From positions 1,612,001 through 1,676,000 of the forward strand of contig OX596345.1 in assembly GCA_951394405.1 (NCBI GenBank): a DNA stretch of 64,000 nt, in the 5' to 3' direction. The notes below the pieces were generated by a model. The model saw only the letters and a program-made list of their open reading frames with translations, made no database searches and was not told the origin of the DNA. Positions 37,030-48,442 of the stretch are shown here, in pieces. Position 1 is the stretch's first letter; each line of letters opens with the position of its first letter. The DNA comes from Coprinellus micaceus. Lineage: Eukaryota > Basidiomycota > Agaricomycetes > Agaricales > Psathyrellaceae. A program made the position numbers and the translations under genes.

Positions 37030-37736
37030 ATGAACGGAGCGAAGCGAACGAACGAACTCTGGCACGTAGCTCCGTCACCTGAGGTTCTTGCGGGGCTCCG
37101 TTTTTCCACCGAAGACAAGGAAGGATCGGCTGACTGTGTCCTCATTGCTGGATACGAGCCCGTGAAGGGCGCCAGTACCGACGAGGACCTGGTTGGCGAG
37201 CTCTATTGCCAGATGGAGGACGGTAAAGGCATTTCTCGAATTTGCTGTCTAGATATTCGCCTAACTTACACCTAGAGCCCTATATCGAGGATTTCACCCA
37301 CGCGACGGCCGTCTTTGACGCTATTCCTGAAGATGAAGGCATCTACGTCGAACGCGAGGATACTGATACATGGTACAACCTTTGGTGGGATAGATCGGCC
37401 TACTGCATCACTTTCACCGGGTACTGTGTTCTACGGACCGTTGCACCAGAGCTCGATCCAAGCACTCTCTACCGCACATTTTCTCGTCGGCCCCCCGGCT
37501 GGGAAGAGGACGAGGACGCTTGGCTGGAGACTGGCATGGCAAGCGCCATCGACTACGGGGGTGTCGAGAATATCTTCGACCAGTACATCAGCAGGCCAAA
37601 GATCTGTGGAGATAAGGACACAAGTGCGTTTTGGACGCACCTTTAGTGTTATTCAGATCCCACGGACGAGGAAATTTTGGACGTCGCATGGAATGGGGAG
37701 GGTAATCTCTGGGTGTACGTGAGGCCAGACAGGTAA
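37030..37736 (+). CDS. Hypothetical protein, 206 residues
   Basis: No family recognised. Model: exons 37030-37222, 37276-37623 and 37657-37736, in phase. The protein is acidic and aromatic-rich in the middle (TWYNLWWDRSAYCITFTGYC), with an Asp/Glu-rich segment (GWEEDEDAWLETG), and ends LWVYVRPDR. Without the second intron the frame would stop at TSAFWTHL. The intron model recovers DEEILDVAWNGEGN, which looks like real coding sequence. That intron is only 33 nt, very short even for this genome, so the 3' end is tentative. It is followed at 122 bp by a small F-box-like gene on the same strand. Confidence 0.5.
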
Positions 37737-37857
37737 GAGTGCTCAAATTTCAAAGTGAATATTTATCGCATAGTATGGCGGTTCCAGGTTCCCTATACCC
37801 AGTGCTGTCGAATCTTCTCCACTCTCACAATTTCCTGGGAGAAACGGAGCGCATACA

Positions 37858-38295
37858 ATGGCCGAAGACGATTCGCCTCCTCCTCGGTTTGATCTCCTCC
37901 CTGTGGATATTCTCTTCCTGATCTGCGAGGAAATGGCCGTCAAATCGTTCCTGCACGTCCTCTCCCTGAACAACCGCCTCCGAAACATCCTCCTTCCACA
38001 TGCAGACGAGCTTGCATATAAAGCCATGAAGAATACCGCCCCGTACTACTTTCCCTGTCGGCCTATCAAGACGCCCAATGGGACGAGGGAGCGCGAAGAG
38101 CTTGATTGGTGGGAACAAGAGTGGTTGCGAGCAGCGGGAATTGGGGCAGGTAACATTCGGCGCGAGGCGCCCTGGTTGCGTTACTGGATGGAATGCACTA
38201 GGACAGCCAGCATGCGCAACCGGAAGCGGATTTGGAGGACAGCTGAGAGCATTAAGGCGTTAGCATTGACATATGGCTATATCGACGAGGATTAA
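37858..38295 (+). CDS. Small F-box-like protein
   Basis: Single-exon gene of 145 residues. The N-terminus has an F-box-like pattern (FDLLPVDILFLICEEM, then FLHVLSLNNRLRNILLP), which would bind Skp1 in an SCF ubiquitin ligase. The rest is helical and rich in Trp and Arg (ELDWWEQEWLRAAG, RYWMECTRTASMRNRKR), with no leucine-rich repeat or WD repeat. The target is unknown. The ATG lies directly before the F-box. Short F-box proteins like this are common and fast-evolving in Agaricomycetes. The F-box assignment is by pattern only. Confidence 0.6.
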   Translation: MAEDDSPPPRFDLLPVDILFLICEEMAVKSFLHVLSLNNRLRNILLPHADELAYKAMKNTAPYYFPCRPIKTPNGTREREELDWWEQEWLRAAGIGAGNIRREAPWLRYWMECTRTASMRNRKRIWRTAESIKALALTYGYIDED

Positions 38296-38352
38296 CGGTG
38301 GATGCTCGAACGTTGATACACAGGGTAATTCGAGGGGCATACTTGGACTAGT

Positions 38353-39741
38353 TTAGAACTTGTATTCCCAAATGGTATATGTATCTTTTCGAGTGAACGG
38401 AAGCAAGAACTCTCGAATCGGGGGCGAGGAAATGGGGTCATCTCGAGAGGTGTCGACATGGAGCGCTGACACTAGGCGTGCTACCTGACTCCAGTACGGG
38501 AGGAGCTGTTCCAACCTCCAAGCGCCTCGTTTGATTCGAAGCTGGAAATAGTCCTTAGGTTGACCGCCTCCTCCCTCGGACCCGAAGTGCTCCTGGGCGT
38601 ACTGACCCCAATCGTCCGGCGGTAGGTCAAGAAGTCGATGGGCCGGGGTGAACCCAATGTAGACCTTCCCTTTGGCATCGGAAGCGCATACCTGCATCCG
38701 ATTATCGCGCCCCGCTGAGCGTAGTATTAGAGGCACCATGATGTTGCTGACCATACGGTGGATGTCCCCGTCGATGTCCCTGTCGGGCCAGGTGATACCA
38801 AGAGCTCGGATGGAAGAGACATTAAACACGTTGAGGAAGGTGGAACAAAAGGGTAGAGGTGCTGCGAGGACGATGTGGGAAAGGGAGGAAAGTCTGGATT
38901 CTTTGGCGGGCGGCTTCAGGGCCACACTCGCGCCGTCGCAGTCTGGAAGGTCGGATAAATTCAAGGACAGGTGGACGAGGTTCCTGCACCCTTGGAGGAA
39001 CGACATCCACTGCTTGGCGCTCCACGGCTTTGCGTGTCTCGGCAAGGCGATGTCGAGTGTGTGGAGATTATCGGTGAGAATCGTAGAGAGGTCGAACCAG
39101 GTCGAGCGGAGGCGTAAGATCCGTAGCGATGGGATGTCGGAGCCGACCATCTTCCAGCGAACCTGGTAATACCTGAAAAGGTCCCCAGTATCCATCACCA
39201 GCTCTTCGAGCGACTCTGTTGGACACACGTGAAGCCAGGGAAGCCAGCGCATCTGTGCTTTCTCAAGAAAGTAAGGGGAGAGGAGGATGGAGTACGATCG
39301 AAAACGGCTGATGCAGTCTTCCTCCAAGTCGAAGAGCTCGTGATTGCGGTGGCTAGAGGCTAGGCTGAGGTTGGCCACCCTATCCCACCCCACATCCAGC
39401 TTGAGGTCCCCGCATCTCTCCAGTATTGTCCGGGAGACCTCAGGATGCTGGATCGTATGGAGGAATGGGTAGTTGGTCCAAAGCCCTGGGCAGTCAAGGG
39501 TCACTTCCCTCCATCGGGAGCAGGTATGAGAAATGGACAAAACGTCCTTGAACGCGGAGAGTGTGCGTTCGGCATTGAATAGGAAGATGGTGCCGAGGAG
39601 TTCGTTGGGGAGTGTATCGTTGATCAAGGGGGGACGGGTGGAGGCTGGGACATTGTTGACTTCTTCGGTAGGATGGGAGTGGTCCAAGGGGTCGTCGTAG
39701 TGAAAGAAACGATGTATCCGATCTCTAAGTCGGCCCCTCAT
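38353..39741 (-). CDS. F-box-like protein (Agaricomycete type)
   Basis: Single-exon gene of 462 residues, convergent with the small F-box-like gene. The F-box region is at about residues 38-75: INDTLPNELLGTIFLF, then VLSISHTCSRWREVTLDCPGLW. This is the classic sequence of the large F-box-like family of mushrooms. The remainder has irregular leucine-rich segments (LRILRLRSTWFDLSTIL, LVHLSLNLSDLPDCDG), as expected for substrate-binding repeats. Likely role: substrate receptor of an SCF ubiquitin ligase, target unknown. The start at 39741 (MRGRLRDRIHRFF) is the first ATG in the frame. The frame is open further upstream but without ATG. Confidence 0.8.
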   Translation of the reverse strand: MRGRLRDRIHRFFHYDDPLDHSHPTEEVNNVPASTRPPLINDTLPNELLGTIFLFNAERTLSAFKDVLSISHTCSRWREVTLDCPGLWTNYPFLHTIQHPEVSRTILERCGDLKLDVGWDRVANLSLASSHRNHELFDLEEDCISRFRSYSILLSPYFLEKAQMRWLPWLHVCPTESLEELVMDTGDLFRYYQVRWKMVGSDIPSLRILRLRSTWFDLSTILTDNLHTLDIALPRHAKPWSAKQWMSFLQGCRNLVHLSLNLSDLPDCDGASVALKPPAKESRLSSLSHIVLAAPLPFCSTFLNVFNVSSIRALGITWPDRDIDGDIHRMVSNIMVPLILRSAGRDNRMQVCASDAKGKVYIGFTPAHRLLDLPPDDWGQYAQEHFGSEGGGGQPKDYFQLRIKRGAWRLEQLLPYWSQVARLVSALHVDTSRDDPISSPPIREFLLPFTRKDTYTIWEYKF

Positions 39742-40324
39742 GGGGATTTGGTGCCTCGTGGTGGTGGCTAGGAATCCTAGGATCAACTTCCGTTTTAGAT
39801 GGTACCATCAGGCGAGCGCCCGCCCACAAGTTCACATTGGACCTGGGCGCTGGTCTCGACTCTCAAGACGGTTTGCATAACTGCCCTACCTCTAGGTTCA
39901 CAATTAGATCGAAAGACTATGGATTAGGAGAAATTAAGGAATGTGGTATTCTGAGCTACGGGTGTAGGAATCAAAGCGACTAATAGGTCATTTGAAAACA
40001 AACAAAACAAGGAGCGACAAGGATAAGGTATGGTATAGTAGTAGCGGTAGTATCAAACGAGTAGTAAAGGAGAGTAATAGATGGGTAGTCTTACAGCCAT
40101 GTATGTCACATAGAAACAGAAGCCAAAGGGTAAGAAACAACGGGACTCGTCCAAACAATATAAAGGAAGATGAAAGCCCGAGTCAAGAAAAGGATGGCAA
40201 CATGGGGCGGGCGGTCATATGAGAAATGGAACCAGAAACGCCGACGACAAGAGTGTAGGAGAAATGCAGTGTACATCTATGAAACTCGAGACAAAGGACA
40301 AGACAATGCAGGAAACGAACCACG
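39742..40324. other. Intergenic, about 0.6 kb
   Basis: Upstream of the F-box-like gene and downstream of the NUM1-like stop. A/G-rich between 39990 and 40200. No gene or repeat recognised. Confidence 0.4.
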
Positions 40325-43300
40325 TTACTGGGCCTCACTTGGCTGCAACGACGACTTGGTCGATCGTTTCGACCCGAATCTCAACTTCCCTTCACTACGA
40401 CCCCACGAGAAGATACCACCAGACCCATTCCCGCCACCTTCGTGCGATTGGCTGCTGCCGGCTCGTGACCGGAATGACCAAGCAGGCGAAGCCGGCCTCG
40501 CCTGCTCCAGTACTTCCAGGTGGTCCTTGCCCATGCGAGACTTGTCGGAGCTGCGCCTCGTCAAGGTACCGCCGCCGTTCTGACTTCTGCCTAGGGTGCT
40601 AGGGGCATCGTGGCTATGATGGTGGTCATGGTGGTGGTGGTGGTGTACTCTTCCGCTGCGACCGACTGTATGACGACCGTCACAGCAAGCCCGGACGTTC
40701 TCTAGTCCCTCGAACTCCTCTTCCTCGTCTTCGCCGTGGAGCTCAAAGTCGAGTTCCTCGCTGTCCTGCTCCTGCTCTCCTCCCCCGACGTCCACGAAGT
40801 CGCGAGTGGGGCTGTAGGGACTTTCTGGCCCATTCCAACGGAGGTACTCGAGTGCTGGAGTGCCAGACCTCTTGCCAACAGATCGGTTGACGGAAAGTTG
40901 AGAGCGGCTGCGTTGTCCGCGGGGCGTCGAATTCCAGCCCTCTCCTGTACGATCTGGACGAGCGCTGCGTTGGCTTGAGGGGCTGGCGAGGAGGTGGTTG
41001 GGGCGGAGGTCGTCCTCAGTCATGTACTCTCCAGGGCTCTGGGGTGGGAGCATCGTGCGATCGACGGTGGTGCTCGTAGGGGATGTGATAGTGGTGGGCG
41101 ATGGTCGCGACAAAAGGTACTTCAGAGCCTACAAACAAAGTCAGTTACCGCGAATAATCATAAGGGAGAATGCATACATTTAACCAAATATCGTGTCTCT
41201 CCTTCGTTGGTGCCGTGATCTTCATCTCCCTGTTCGCCGTAGAGATAATGACACTGTACTGGTGCAAACCTGGAGGCATGGGGTTGGGATCGAGGACAGA
41301 CCTCACACCCTCGATGTACGCGCTCTTCGCACTGGACTCAGACACGTTCGAGGAACCAGGGTCGGCGGAGCTCCAGTACAGCGTCTTGGTGTATGGATGC
41401 ACCCAGAAGAAGCGCTTGTGGCGCGTCTGGCCGTGACCTTTGCCGATAGTCTTCCTGGTGTACTTGTACAGGAACTCGCCGATCATGGTCTGGGTAATGG
41501 CGTGGATCACTGCAGGGTCTGTTGGCTGCTGAGTGTTCTGTGGCCTAGGCGTGCCGTCCGTAGATTTGTTAGGCGTAACGGGAGCGCGTCCAGGGGTGTA
41601 TGCGTTCCTCTCCGACGAGATCGAGGACCGTGGAGATGCAATACCACTGTGCTCGGATGTGAGGGAGGCAGTAGAGAACCCTCTCCTTTCTTCACGTTCC
41701 CGAACAGTGTAGGAGGAGAGAGAAATGTTGGTGGCATATCCGTGGCTGTTGTTTGCAGCGGACCTGAAGCTGGGCGTCGACGGAAGCTGCTTTAACCCGC
41801 CCTGCAAGGGAGGCATGCTGGAACCGGCCTGACGATATTTAGCACCAAATAGTGTGGGAGTGGTCGCACGTTGGATGAGCTCTGGAGGGGGAGGCGAGCT
41901 GGGTCTGCCTGGTGGAATCCCGTCGGAGCTCGGGAGTCGCCGGTCGGGGATGAAAGGGGGAGGAGCCATGCTTCCAGGTGGAGGAGGGGCTTTGGGTGGT
42001 GGTGGAAGCGCCATCATTGGTGGCCTGGTCTTGTCGACGGCATTTTGACCTGCTGAGGAATGAACACGGGAACGTGCGGCCAAATCCTCGCCTCCAGCGT
42101 TAGATGAAAGCATGGACTCAATGGACTGCCTGCGGTCGGACGTGGACAATCTGGCACTCCTGGCGAAGTTGCCAGCAGGGTCCCGGAACAGACTTGCCAG
42201 CGACCCAGCACCTGCAGTCGAAGACGAGGCGGAGGGCAGGAGACCAGCGGACTTGGGTGGGGACTGGCCCCCTGGAGGTGGGGGAGCAATGAACTGGAAC
42301 TGCTGCTTGGTGGAGGAGCCGACGCGGAAGAGGCCGCCAGGAGAAGCAGGCGCTGCCGCCACAGAACCGGGAGGGGGAATGAAAACGGGAGCGGGAGGGC
42401 CAGAAGGGGTTAATTCGTCGGTCTGTGTCGAGGTATCTTGAGACTGTGGCTTGGGAGCTTCTACAGAGACTTCGACGCGCTTCTCGATGGGGACTTCGAC
42501 AATCTTCTCTACTATGACCTCCACAATCTTCTCCACCGGGACCTCCACGATTCTCTCGACGGGAACCTCCACGATCTTATCGACTGACACCTCGACAATC
42601 TTTTCAACCTCGACAATCTTCTCCACCGGGACCTCGACGATCTTCTCAACCTCGACCTCCACGACCCTTTCAACGATCTTCTCCACAGGCACTCTGACCT
42701 CCACAGGGACCTTGACCTCGACAATCCTCTCCACGACCTTTTCAACCTCTACAATCTTGGGCACCTCGACCACCTTCTCGACAATCTTCTCAACCTCCAC
42801 TGTCACAATCTTCTCAACAGGCACCTCCTTCTCCACGATCTTCTCGACAATCCTCTCAACAATCTTCTCCACCTCCACAGGCACTTCCACGATCTTCTCG
42901 ACAATCCTCTCCACCTCCACAGGCACCTCAACGATTTTCTCAACCACCTTCTCGACGATCTTCTCCACCTCTACAATCTGGACGATGGGTTCGGGGGTAG
43001 GCGCGCGAGGCTCGACGTAGTCGGCAGAGACACCAACGTCCTCGTACTCCCTGGGAGGAAGGGGCTCGGGATAGTACGATGAAACCGAACCGCTCGAGGC
43101 ACCCCGTTGATGCGAAGGGGCGTAGCTGGAAGCCTTGATGCTCGCAGTCTCATCGTTGTCGAAGTCGTGATCATCATCCTCGCCAGAGGAGTAGTCGTTG
43201 TCCGAGATCGTCATAACGGAGTGGAAGTCATCCGTGGACTGACCAGAGGGTGTCGACATCATGATGCTTTGACGAGCATCGTGGTACTCCGCCTCGGTCT

Positions 43301-46300
43301 CAGCACCAGTCTCAGTCTCGACGCCATCGTCAAAGTCGTCGTCGCCTTCTTGGGCAGGCGCAAGGAAGGTGCGGTGGGCGACAGTGACATCGCCGCTCGA
43401 GGTGGAGGAAACACGGCTTCTGACGTCTTGCTGGGTGAACGTGCTCCTGCGGCCCATGATATCGGCGTAGACACCAGCGGAGGGGAAGCCTCGTCCGATG
43501 GAAGATGGTTCCCTGTCCCTGTACACGATCTTCTCGACAGCGACCTCCACAATCTTCTCGACCTCGACGATCTTCTCAACGGAAACCTCGACGACTCTCT
43601 CGACTTCGACAAGCCTCTCAACGATCTTCTCGACAGGCACCTCTACAATCTTCTCGACCTCGACGATCTTCTCCACAATCCTGTCAATGGGCACCTCCAC
43701 AATCTTCTCGACCTCCACGATCCTCTCCTTCTCCACAATCCTGTCCACAGGAACCTCGACCCTCTTCTCCACCTCCACAATCCTCTCAACCTGCACCTGC
43801 ACAATCTTCTCGACAGGCACCTCAACCCGGACAATCTTCTCCACCTCAACGATCTTGTCAACCTCCACAATCCTCTCAACAGGGACCTCAACCCTCTTCT
43901 CCACGATCTTCTCAACAGGCACCTCCACGATCTTCTCGACAATCCTGTCCACAGGTACCTCCACAACCTTCTCGACCTGTACCTCGACGATCCTATCCAC
44001 AGGCACCTCGACGATCCTCTCAACGATCTTCTCCACCTCAACAATCTTGGGCTCCGGCTCCTCCGTCTGCATGGCCAGCTCGCTCCAGGCCTTGGGCTCC
44101 TCGGCGACCTCGTCCAGCTCCTGAATGCTCTGGTCGATATCGTCCACCAGACCGACGAGTGACATACGGTGGCTAGAATAGTCGCCAGTGAGGCCTTCGT
44201 CGCTCAACTGGCCAGCGAGGGCCTCGCCCAGAACCTCGGGCTGCGTGTCACTAGCGACCGAGCTGGGTCGGTCCTTGGACATCATGAGAGCCGCACTATC
44301 CCGCAGGGTAACTCCGCCACGCATGCGTCCGCGGATGCTGCCACCGCGACCGCGACCGCGCAGGAGACTCTGTCGGAGAGGGCTGCCAGCCGTGAAAGAG
44401 CGGGTGGATGACGTAGAGGGGACACGCTTGAGGACGTTGGCGAACAAAGGATCCATTCCCTCGACAGACGTGCGCTTGGAGATTTCGATGTTGATGGACT
44501 GGGATTCGAGGCCAGAAGGTTCTTGTTCGTCGCGAAGTTGAGAGACGGGGTCCAGGTCGGAGAGGTGCATGGTACCAGAACCCGAGGAGCTGAAGAAGCG
44601 GGACTCCTCGTCGTCCTCGTCAGTTCGCTTGGCGTCGCGAGGAATGGAGGGTACAGGGGGTACATCTTCGTCCTCATCGTCGTCGTCGGCAGGGTTTTGA
44701 GATGCCATTCCAAGCCTTTGCATGAGGGAGAGACCTCCGCGCCCGCGACCACGGCCACGACCCCGTGCACCTCCGCGACCAACGCGATGAGGAGTCAAGG
44801 TCCTGGTCCTCTTCCTGGGAGAAGTGCGAGTCTCGTCATCCTCATCCAGGACTTCAGCCTCGTCCTCATCATCCTCGACCAAATTACCCTGGTCGTCGAA
44901 CTTGGCATTCTCCGGAACGACCTTGCCCTCGGCCCGCATCCTCGCAAGCTTCTCGCGGTTCAAAGTCCCGCGGAGGGTTCCAATTTGCCTCGTTGCATGA
45001 GCCAATCGTTGTTGCAGAGCCTCGATTTCGTTCTGAGGATGATTAGGGGACAAGAACTTGTTGCGTCGGCGCATGGCCATGGGGGAGTCGGGATCACCAT
45101 CGTCGTCGTTTTCATTGGCGTCTTCGTCGAAGAGCCCGGGATCCAAGATGCTAGCCGCGTTTCCGGCGCGTCTCCGCGATGCATTCCCAGTCGTCCCGAA
45201 GACGTCGCTCTCCTGATCCTCCGACATCGCTGGAGTGAGGTACTCATGACCTCGCCCTTCTTCCTCTCGTCCCCCAACAGTACCGGGGGTGAGGGGACTG
45301 CCGAATCGTCCGCCTCGTGCACCAAGGCCTCCCTGCCACTTCCCTTGCTCAACCTTCATCTTCTCGATGGCGGTCTGGAGGTCGGCTTTATCGCGCATCA
45401 ACCCTGCGGCGTGCCTACGAGCTTGCGCCACGTCCGTCTCATGCTTGGCCTTGAGGGTATCGAGTTGGCCCTGCAAGCGTTCGGACTCAGTCTTGTACTG
45501 GTCGGAGTGCGATTGGGTATTGTTAAGCTGTCGTGTGAGCTTCTTGACGTCGCTTTCCAGCTTGGTTTGGGTTTCTTGGTGCGCAGTGAGGGTATTGCGA
45601 AGTTCTTGGAGATTGACTTCGAGATTCCAGTTCTCTTCCTTGAACTTATCTAGGGGCGGGCTTAGCGCAAACTTTTTGACAGGAGGCATAATATGCCAAC
45701 ATACCGGCATGCTGTTCCTGCTGCCTTAGAGCGGTGCGGAGCGTCTCGACCGATTTCTCCAGGTCATCCTTCTCCTCCTTCATATCCTGGATAGCCTTGT
45801 CGCGTTCGCCGAGGAGAGATTGCAGTCGGCGGACTTCCGTCAGAAGACCGCTACCAATCTCAAAGGCAAACTCTGTCCCGAGTAATCAAGTAATGAGGCG
45901 ATTTAGCGGGACGCCGAAAGTAGAAATGAAGCTACTAACCGACGTCGTCTGCTCGGTGAGCAGCATTCTTGGCGCGACGATTTTGAGCTGCTGCGGAAGT
46001 TCCCGTCTTGCTCGAGGGTGGGGGATGGGGGCGATCTACGGTATCGTGGGACACGTCCACTGCAGGAGGTGAGAATGGAGTGTGACTCGAGCTTCCATTG
46101 ACTTGCTGAGAACGGAGAACTCCAGTCAGCGAGAAGGAAGAAATGGTCGTACACCGCCACTCACATGGCCATTGGTCGTCCCTAATGAAGGAGCGAGCTC
46201 CTCAGTCAACATTCTGTTCTCCTCGTCCCACTGCACGATCGTCTCGGCAAGCTCGCGAAAGGAGTTCAAAGCATCCCCCCGAAGCTGTGCTGCACTGGAA

Positions 46301-46578
46301 CCCGCCCGTCTCTTTCCACGTCCCCCTTGGTTGGGCGCAATCCCGCCATAAACATCTTCCTCGTCAAAGCCATCCCCCTCGAGTCCCGCGGTCATCGTTT
46401 GGAGCTTCTTGACGCGTTCTTCGAGCTCCATCTGCTGGGCGATGACACGCTGACCGATAATCCCCGCCTGGTGAAGCTGGCGTTCTTTAGCATCGAGGAG
46501 GGTTTGGAGGTGTGCTCTAAGCTCGGCTGGGGAAGGGGTGGGCACGGAACCCGAGTCTTGGGAGGAACTCGACGCCAT
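40325..46578 (-). CDS. NUM1: Num1/ApsA-type cortical anchor with PH domain
   Basis: Five exons: 46578-46165, 46105-45940, 45872-45705, 45649-41178 and 41128-40325. They close in phase to 2,007 residues. The N-terminal coiled coil contains EFAFEIGSGLLTEVRRLQ, typical of the Num1 family. A long low-complexity middle part holds two blocks of VEKIVEV-type repeats. The C-terminal Mcp5/Num1-type PH domain (MIGEFLYKYTRK, RHKRFFWVHPYTKTLYW, about residues 1640-1745) spans the last intron. Family role: binding phosphoinositides at the cell cortex and anchoring dynein and mitochondria for nuclear and organelle positioning. The exons coding residues about 194-330 have diverged copies in the neighbouring NACHT gene. 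A Ser-rich tail of about 250 residues follows the PH domain. Confidence 0.9.
42450..42985 (-). repeat. VEKIVEV-type repeat block, C-terminal side
   Basis: About 175 codons of tandem degenerate repeats with units such as VEKIVEVPVEKIVEV inside the NUM1-like gene. At DNA level it is an array of GAGAAGATTGTCGAGGT-like units. The opposite strand is also open and would read as Ser/Thr-rich repeats. Confidence 0.9.
43510..44055 (-). repeat. VEKIVEV-type repeat block, N-terminal side
   Basis: Second array of the same unit, separated from the first by about 520 bp of Ser/Asp-rich coding sequence. Unit variants alternate PVDRIVE and PVEKIVE. Predicted to be extended or helical and strongly charged; it may act as a spacer. 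Confidence 0.9.
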
Positions 46579-47521
46579 GGTCGTCGTTGGCCGTCAAAGG
46601 GCACCCTTCAATAGCGTTTTTGGGCACTGTTTCGTGTCTTGAGCTGGTGAGGGGTGGTGCCACAGGTGTATACGTCAAAATCAACTTGGACTGGACTACT
46701 TGTTGGCCGATTAGTGTTGTCGGATTGGCTTTGGTGGTGGGGTCGGTATGGAAGTAGAGAAGGGGGGATTAAAGCTATTAGTTAATCGAAAGGGAATAAA
46801 AGAAGGGCGAAGGGTGTAATAAGAAGAAAGTCGAGTTGGGGCAGCAATAGAGGAGGAAGGGAATAAAGATAAAAAGAACACAATGAAGAGTCTTTTGTGG
46901 TCTCTCTGGGGTCCTGTGCGGTCTGCTGCCCTGCTTCGACTTCACTCGCTGCTGTCCAGCCAGGAGGCGGGAGCTACGAGGAGAAAGGGGGATGTGGTGG
47001 TGACAGACGTCCGAAAACGCGTTCGTTCTCGCTTCAACCACGAATCAATTCACACGATCACGCAGCTGCCAATTCTTCATTAATGACTCGTCAAATCCCT
47101 TCTCCCATGCCTCCTCTCATGACCGAGACTCATAAATGAAATTCGGGCGGCAAGAAGGCTCGGGAGGGAGGAATGGACGAGGCCGCGATGTTGTGCCAAA
47201 AGACCGAGCAGTGGCTCAGCCAGCATCATGATGTTGCCAAAGGAACACGCGCAACAACAGCCGCTCTATCGCGATTGGCTCATTCTAGGGCAGTGAACTG
47301 GGCGCTTTCTTCCGAACTTCATTTCCGACCTGAGAGCAACCAAGTCTCGCCCGAATTCGGGACTCATATCGCTTGCACAATGCACGAGGACCACTCGAAA
47401 CGGTCAACGAATAGGGGCTTGTATGGCATTGTGTACGAATGTGTGGGCATATGGGAGACCGCCACTGGCAGGAACCTGGGCGATGTCCGAGCTGCTACTA
47501 AGAATGCTACCAGCCTCTCTA
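46579..47521. other. Upstream region of NUM1-like gene
   Basis: About 0.9 kb with A/G-rich stretches (46780-46870). It must include the NUM1-like promoter. No gene is supported. Confidence 0.4.
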
Positions 47522-48019
47522 CAGCTATTTACAAAACGATAGACCCAGTTTCAACAAACTACAGCATTCGATATTTGTTTATATGTGGGGCTGGTCCAAA
47601 CAAAGGCGCCCGCTCTGCAAAGGACCGCGGACGACGCGTCCGAGTCCCGTCTTCCTGATGAGCTCGAGACCCCTGTTCACGGTGCGCTTGTTCACACCCG
47701 TGGCCCTCTGAATGGCGCTGGGTCGCATGTACGGGGACATAACAACTAGGTGTTCTTTAACGTCGCGGGAGATGTGTCGACGGTTTCCTACCATGGTGGT
47801 CGTTGTCTTCAGGCCAGCGAGGGTAGGGTAGCACCGGATACCGCGACCGAATTCACTCCCCTAGAAACGAACACGCTCCGCTACAGTGGAGTGCACCCCT
47901 CGCACCTTCGCCAAATCGAGGATCGTCGGGCTATTTGGCTGCACCACTCACTCCAAGAGTAAACAAATATCAAATGCTGTAGTTTGTTGAAACTGGGTCT
48001 ATCGTTTTGTAAATAGCTG
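47522..48019 (-). mobile_element. Internally deleted Tc1/mariner-type element (498 bp)
   Basis: Inverted repeats of about 59 bp begin CAGCTATTTACAAAACGATA at both ends and differ at about one position. Both ends are flanked by TA (47520-47521 and 48020-48021), the target site of the Tc1/mariner superfamily. The interior keeps only the start of a transposase gene. The element sits between the NUM1-like gene and the NACHT gene. Confidence 0.85.
47579..47794 (-). pseudogene. Transposase N-terminal fragment
   Basis: About 71 codons starting MVGNRRHISRDVKEHLV and including a helix-turn-helix (MRPSAIQRATGVNKRTVNR), then PLQSGR. This is the DNA-binding start of a fungal Tc1/mariner-type transposase. 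The frame runs straight into the left terminal repeat, so the catalytic DDE domain is lost and the element cannot move by itself. Confidence 0.75.
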
Positions 48020-48442
48020 TAAGCTACGGCACATCGATCTCTGTCAACTTCGCTTGGCCGATCCTAATACTGTCGCATCTGCCAGCGCGATTCGAATGCC
48101 AATAGGTGCAGCATGTCGCAACCTGTGCTGGAACCTAGCAATCGTCAGTACAACGTCAGCAAGTATGAAACTCCCACCGCCGAATTCACCAACCAGAGTG
48201 TCGCGCGAAACCTGGGACGAGGTGCTGCTATCCACAGAGAAGAACCACGGCTGGCGACGTTTACCTATGTTGGTTCAGGTTACCCGACCATGCTCAGTGC
48301 GACGAGCAAAAGACTATACCCAAGCTATGCAGCTCGACCGTAATCATTCCTAGTCCGCCCCGCTGCGTCAACTTCTTCCGGAATGGTGGCTGGAATCACG
48401 ACTTCTGATCGAAAGGTTAGACTCTCCTCGGTCGGCTGTTCA

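Noticed and set aside
42451..43020. Long + strand open frame of Ser/Thr repeats
   Set aside because: Exact antisense of the VEKIVEV array in the NUM1-like gene; no independent coding support.
43107..44162. Long + strand open frame rich in HDLLD-type repeats
   Set aside because: Mirror of the second repeat array and nearby NUM1-like coding exon.
44523..45653. 376-codon + strand open frame
   Set aside because: Antisense to the Num1 coiled-coil exon, whose protein matches a known family.
47173..47658. 161-codon + strand open frame
   Set aside because: Runs through the terminal repeat of the Tc1/mariner element and matches no family.
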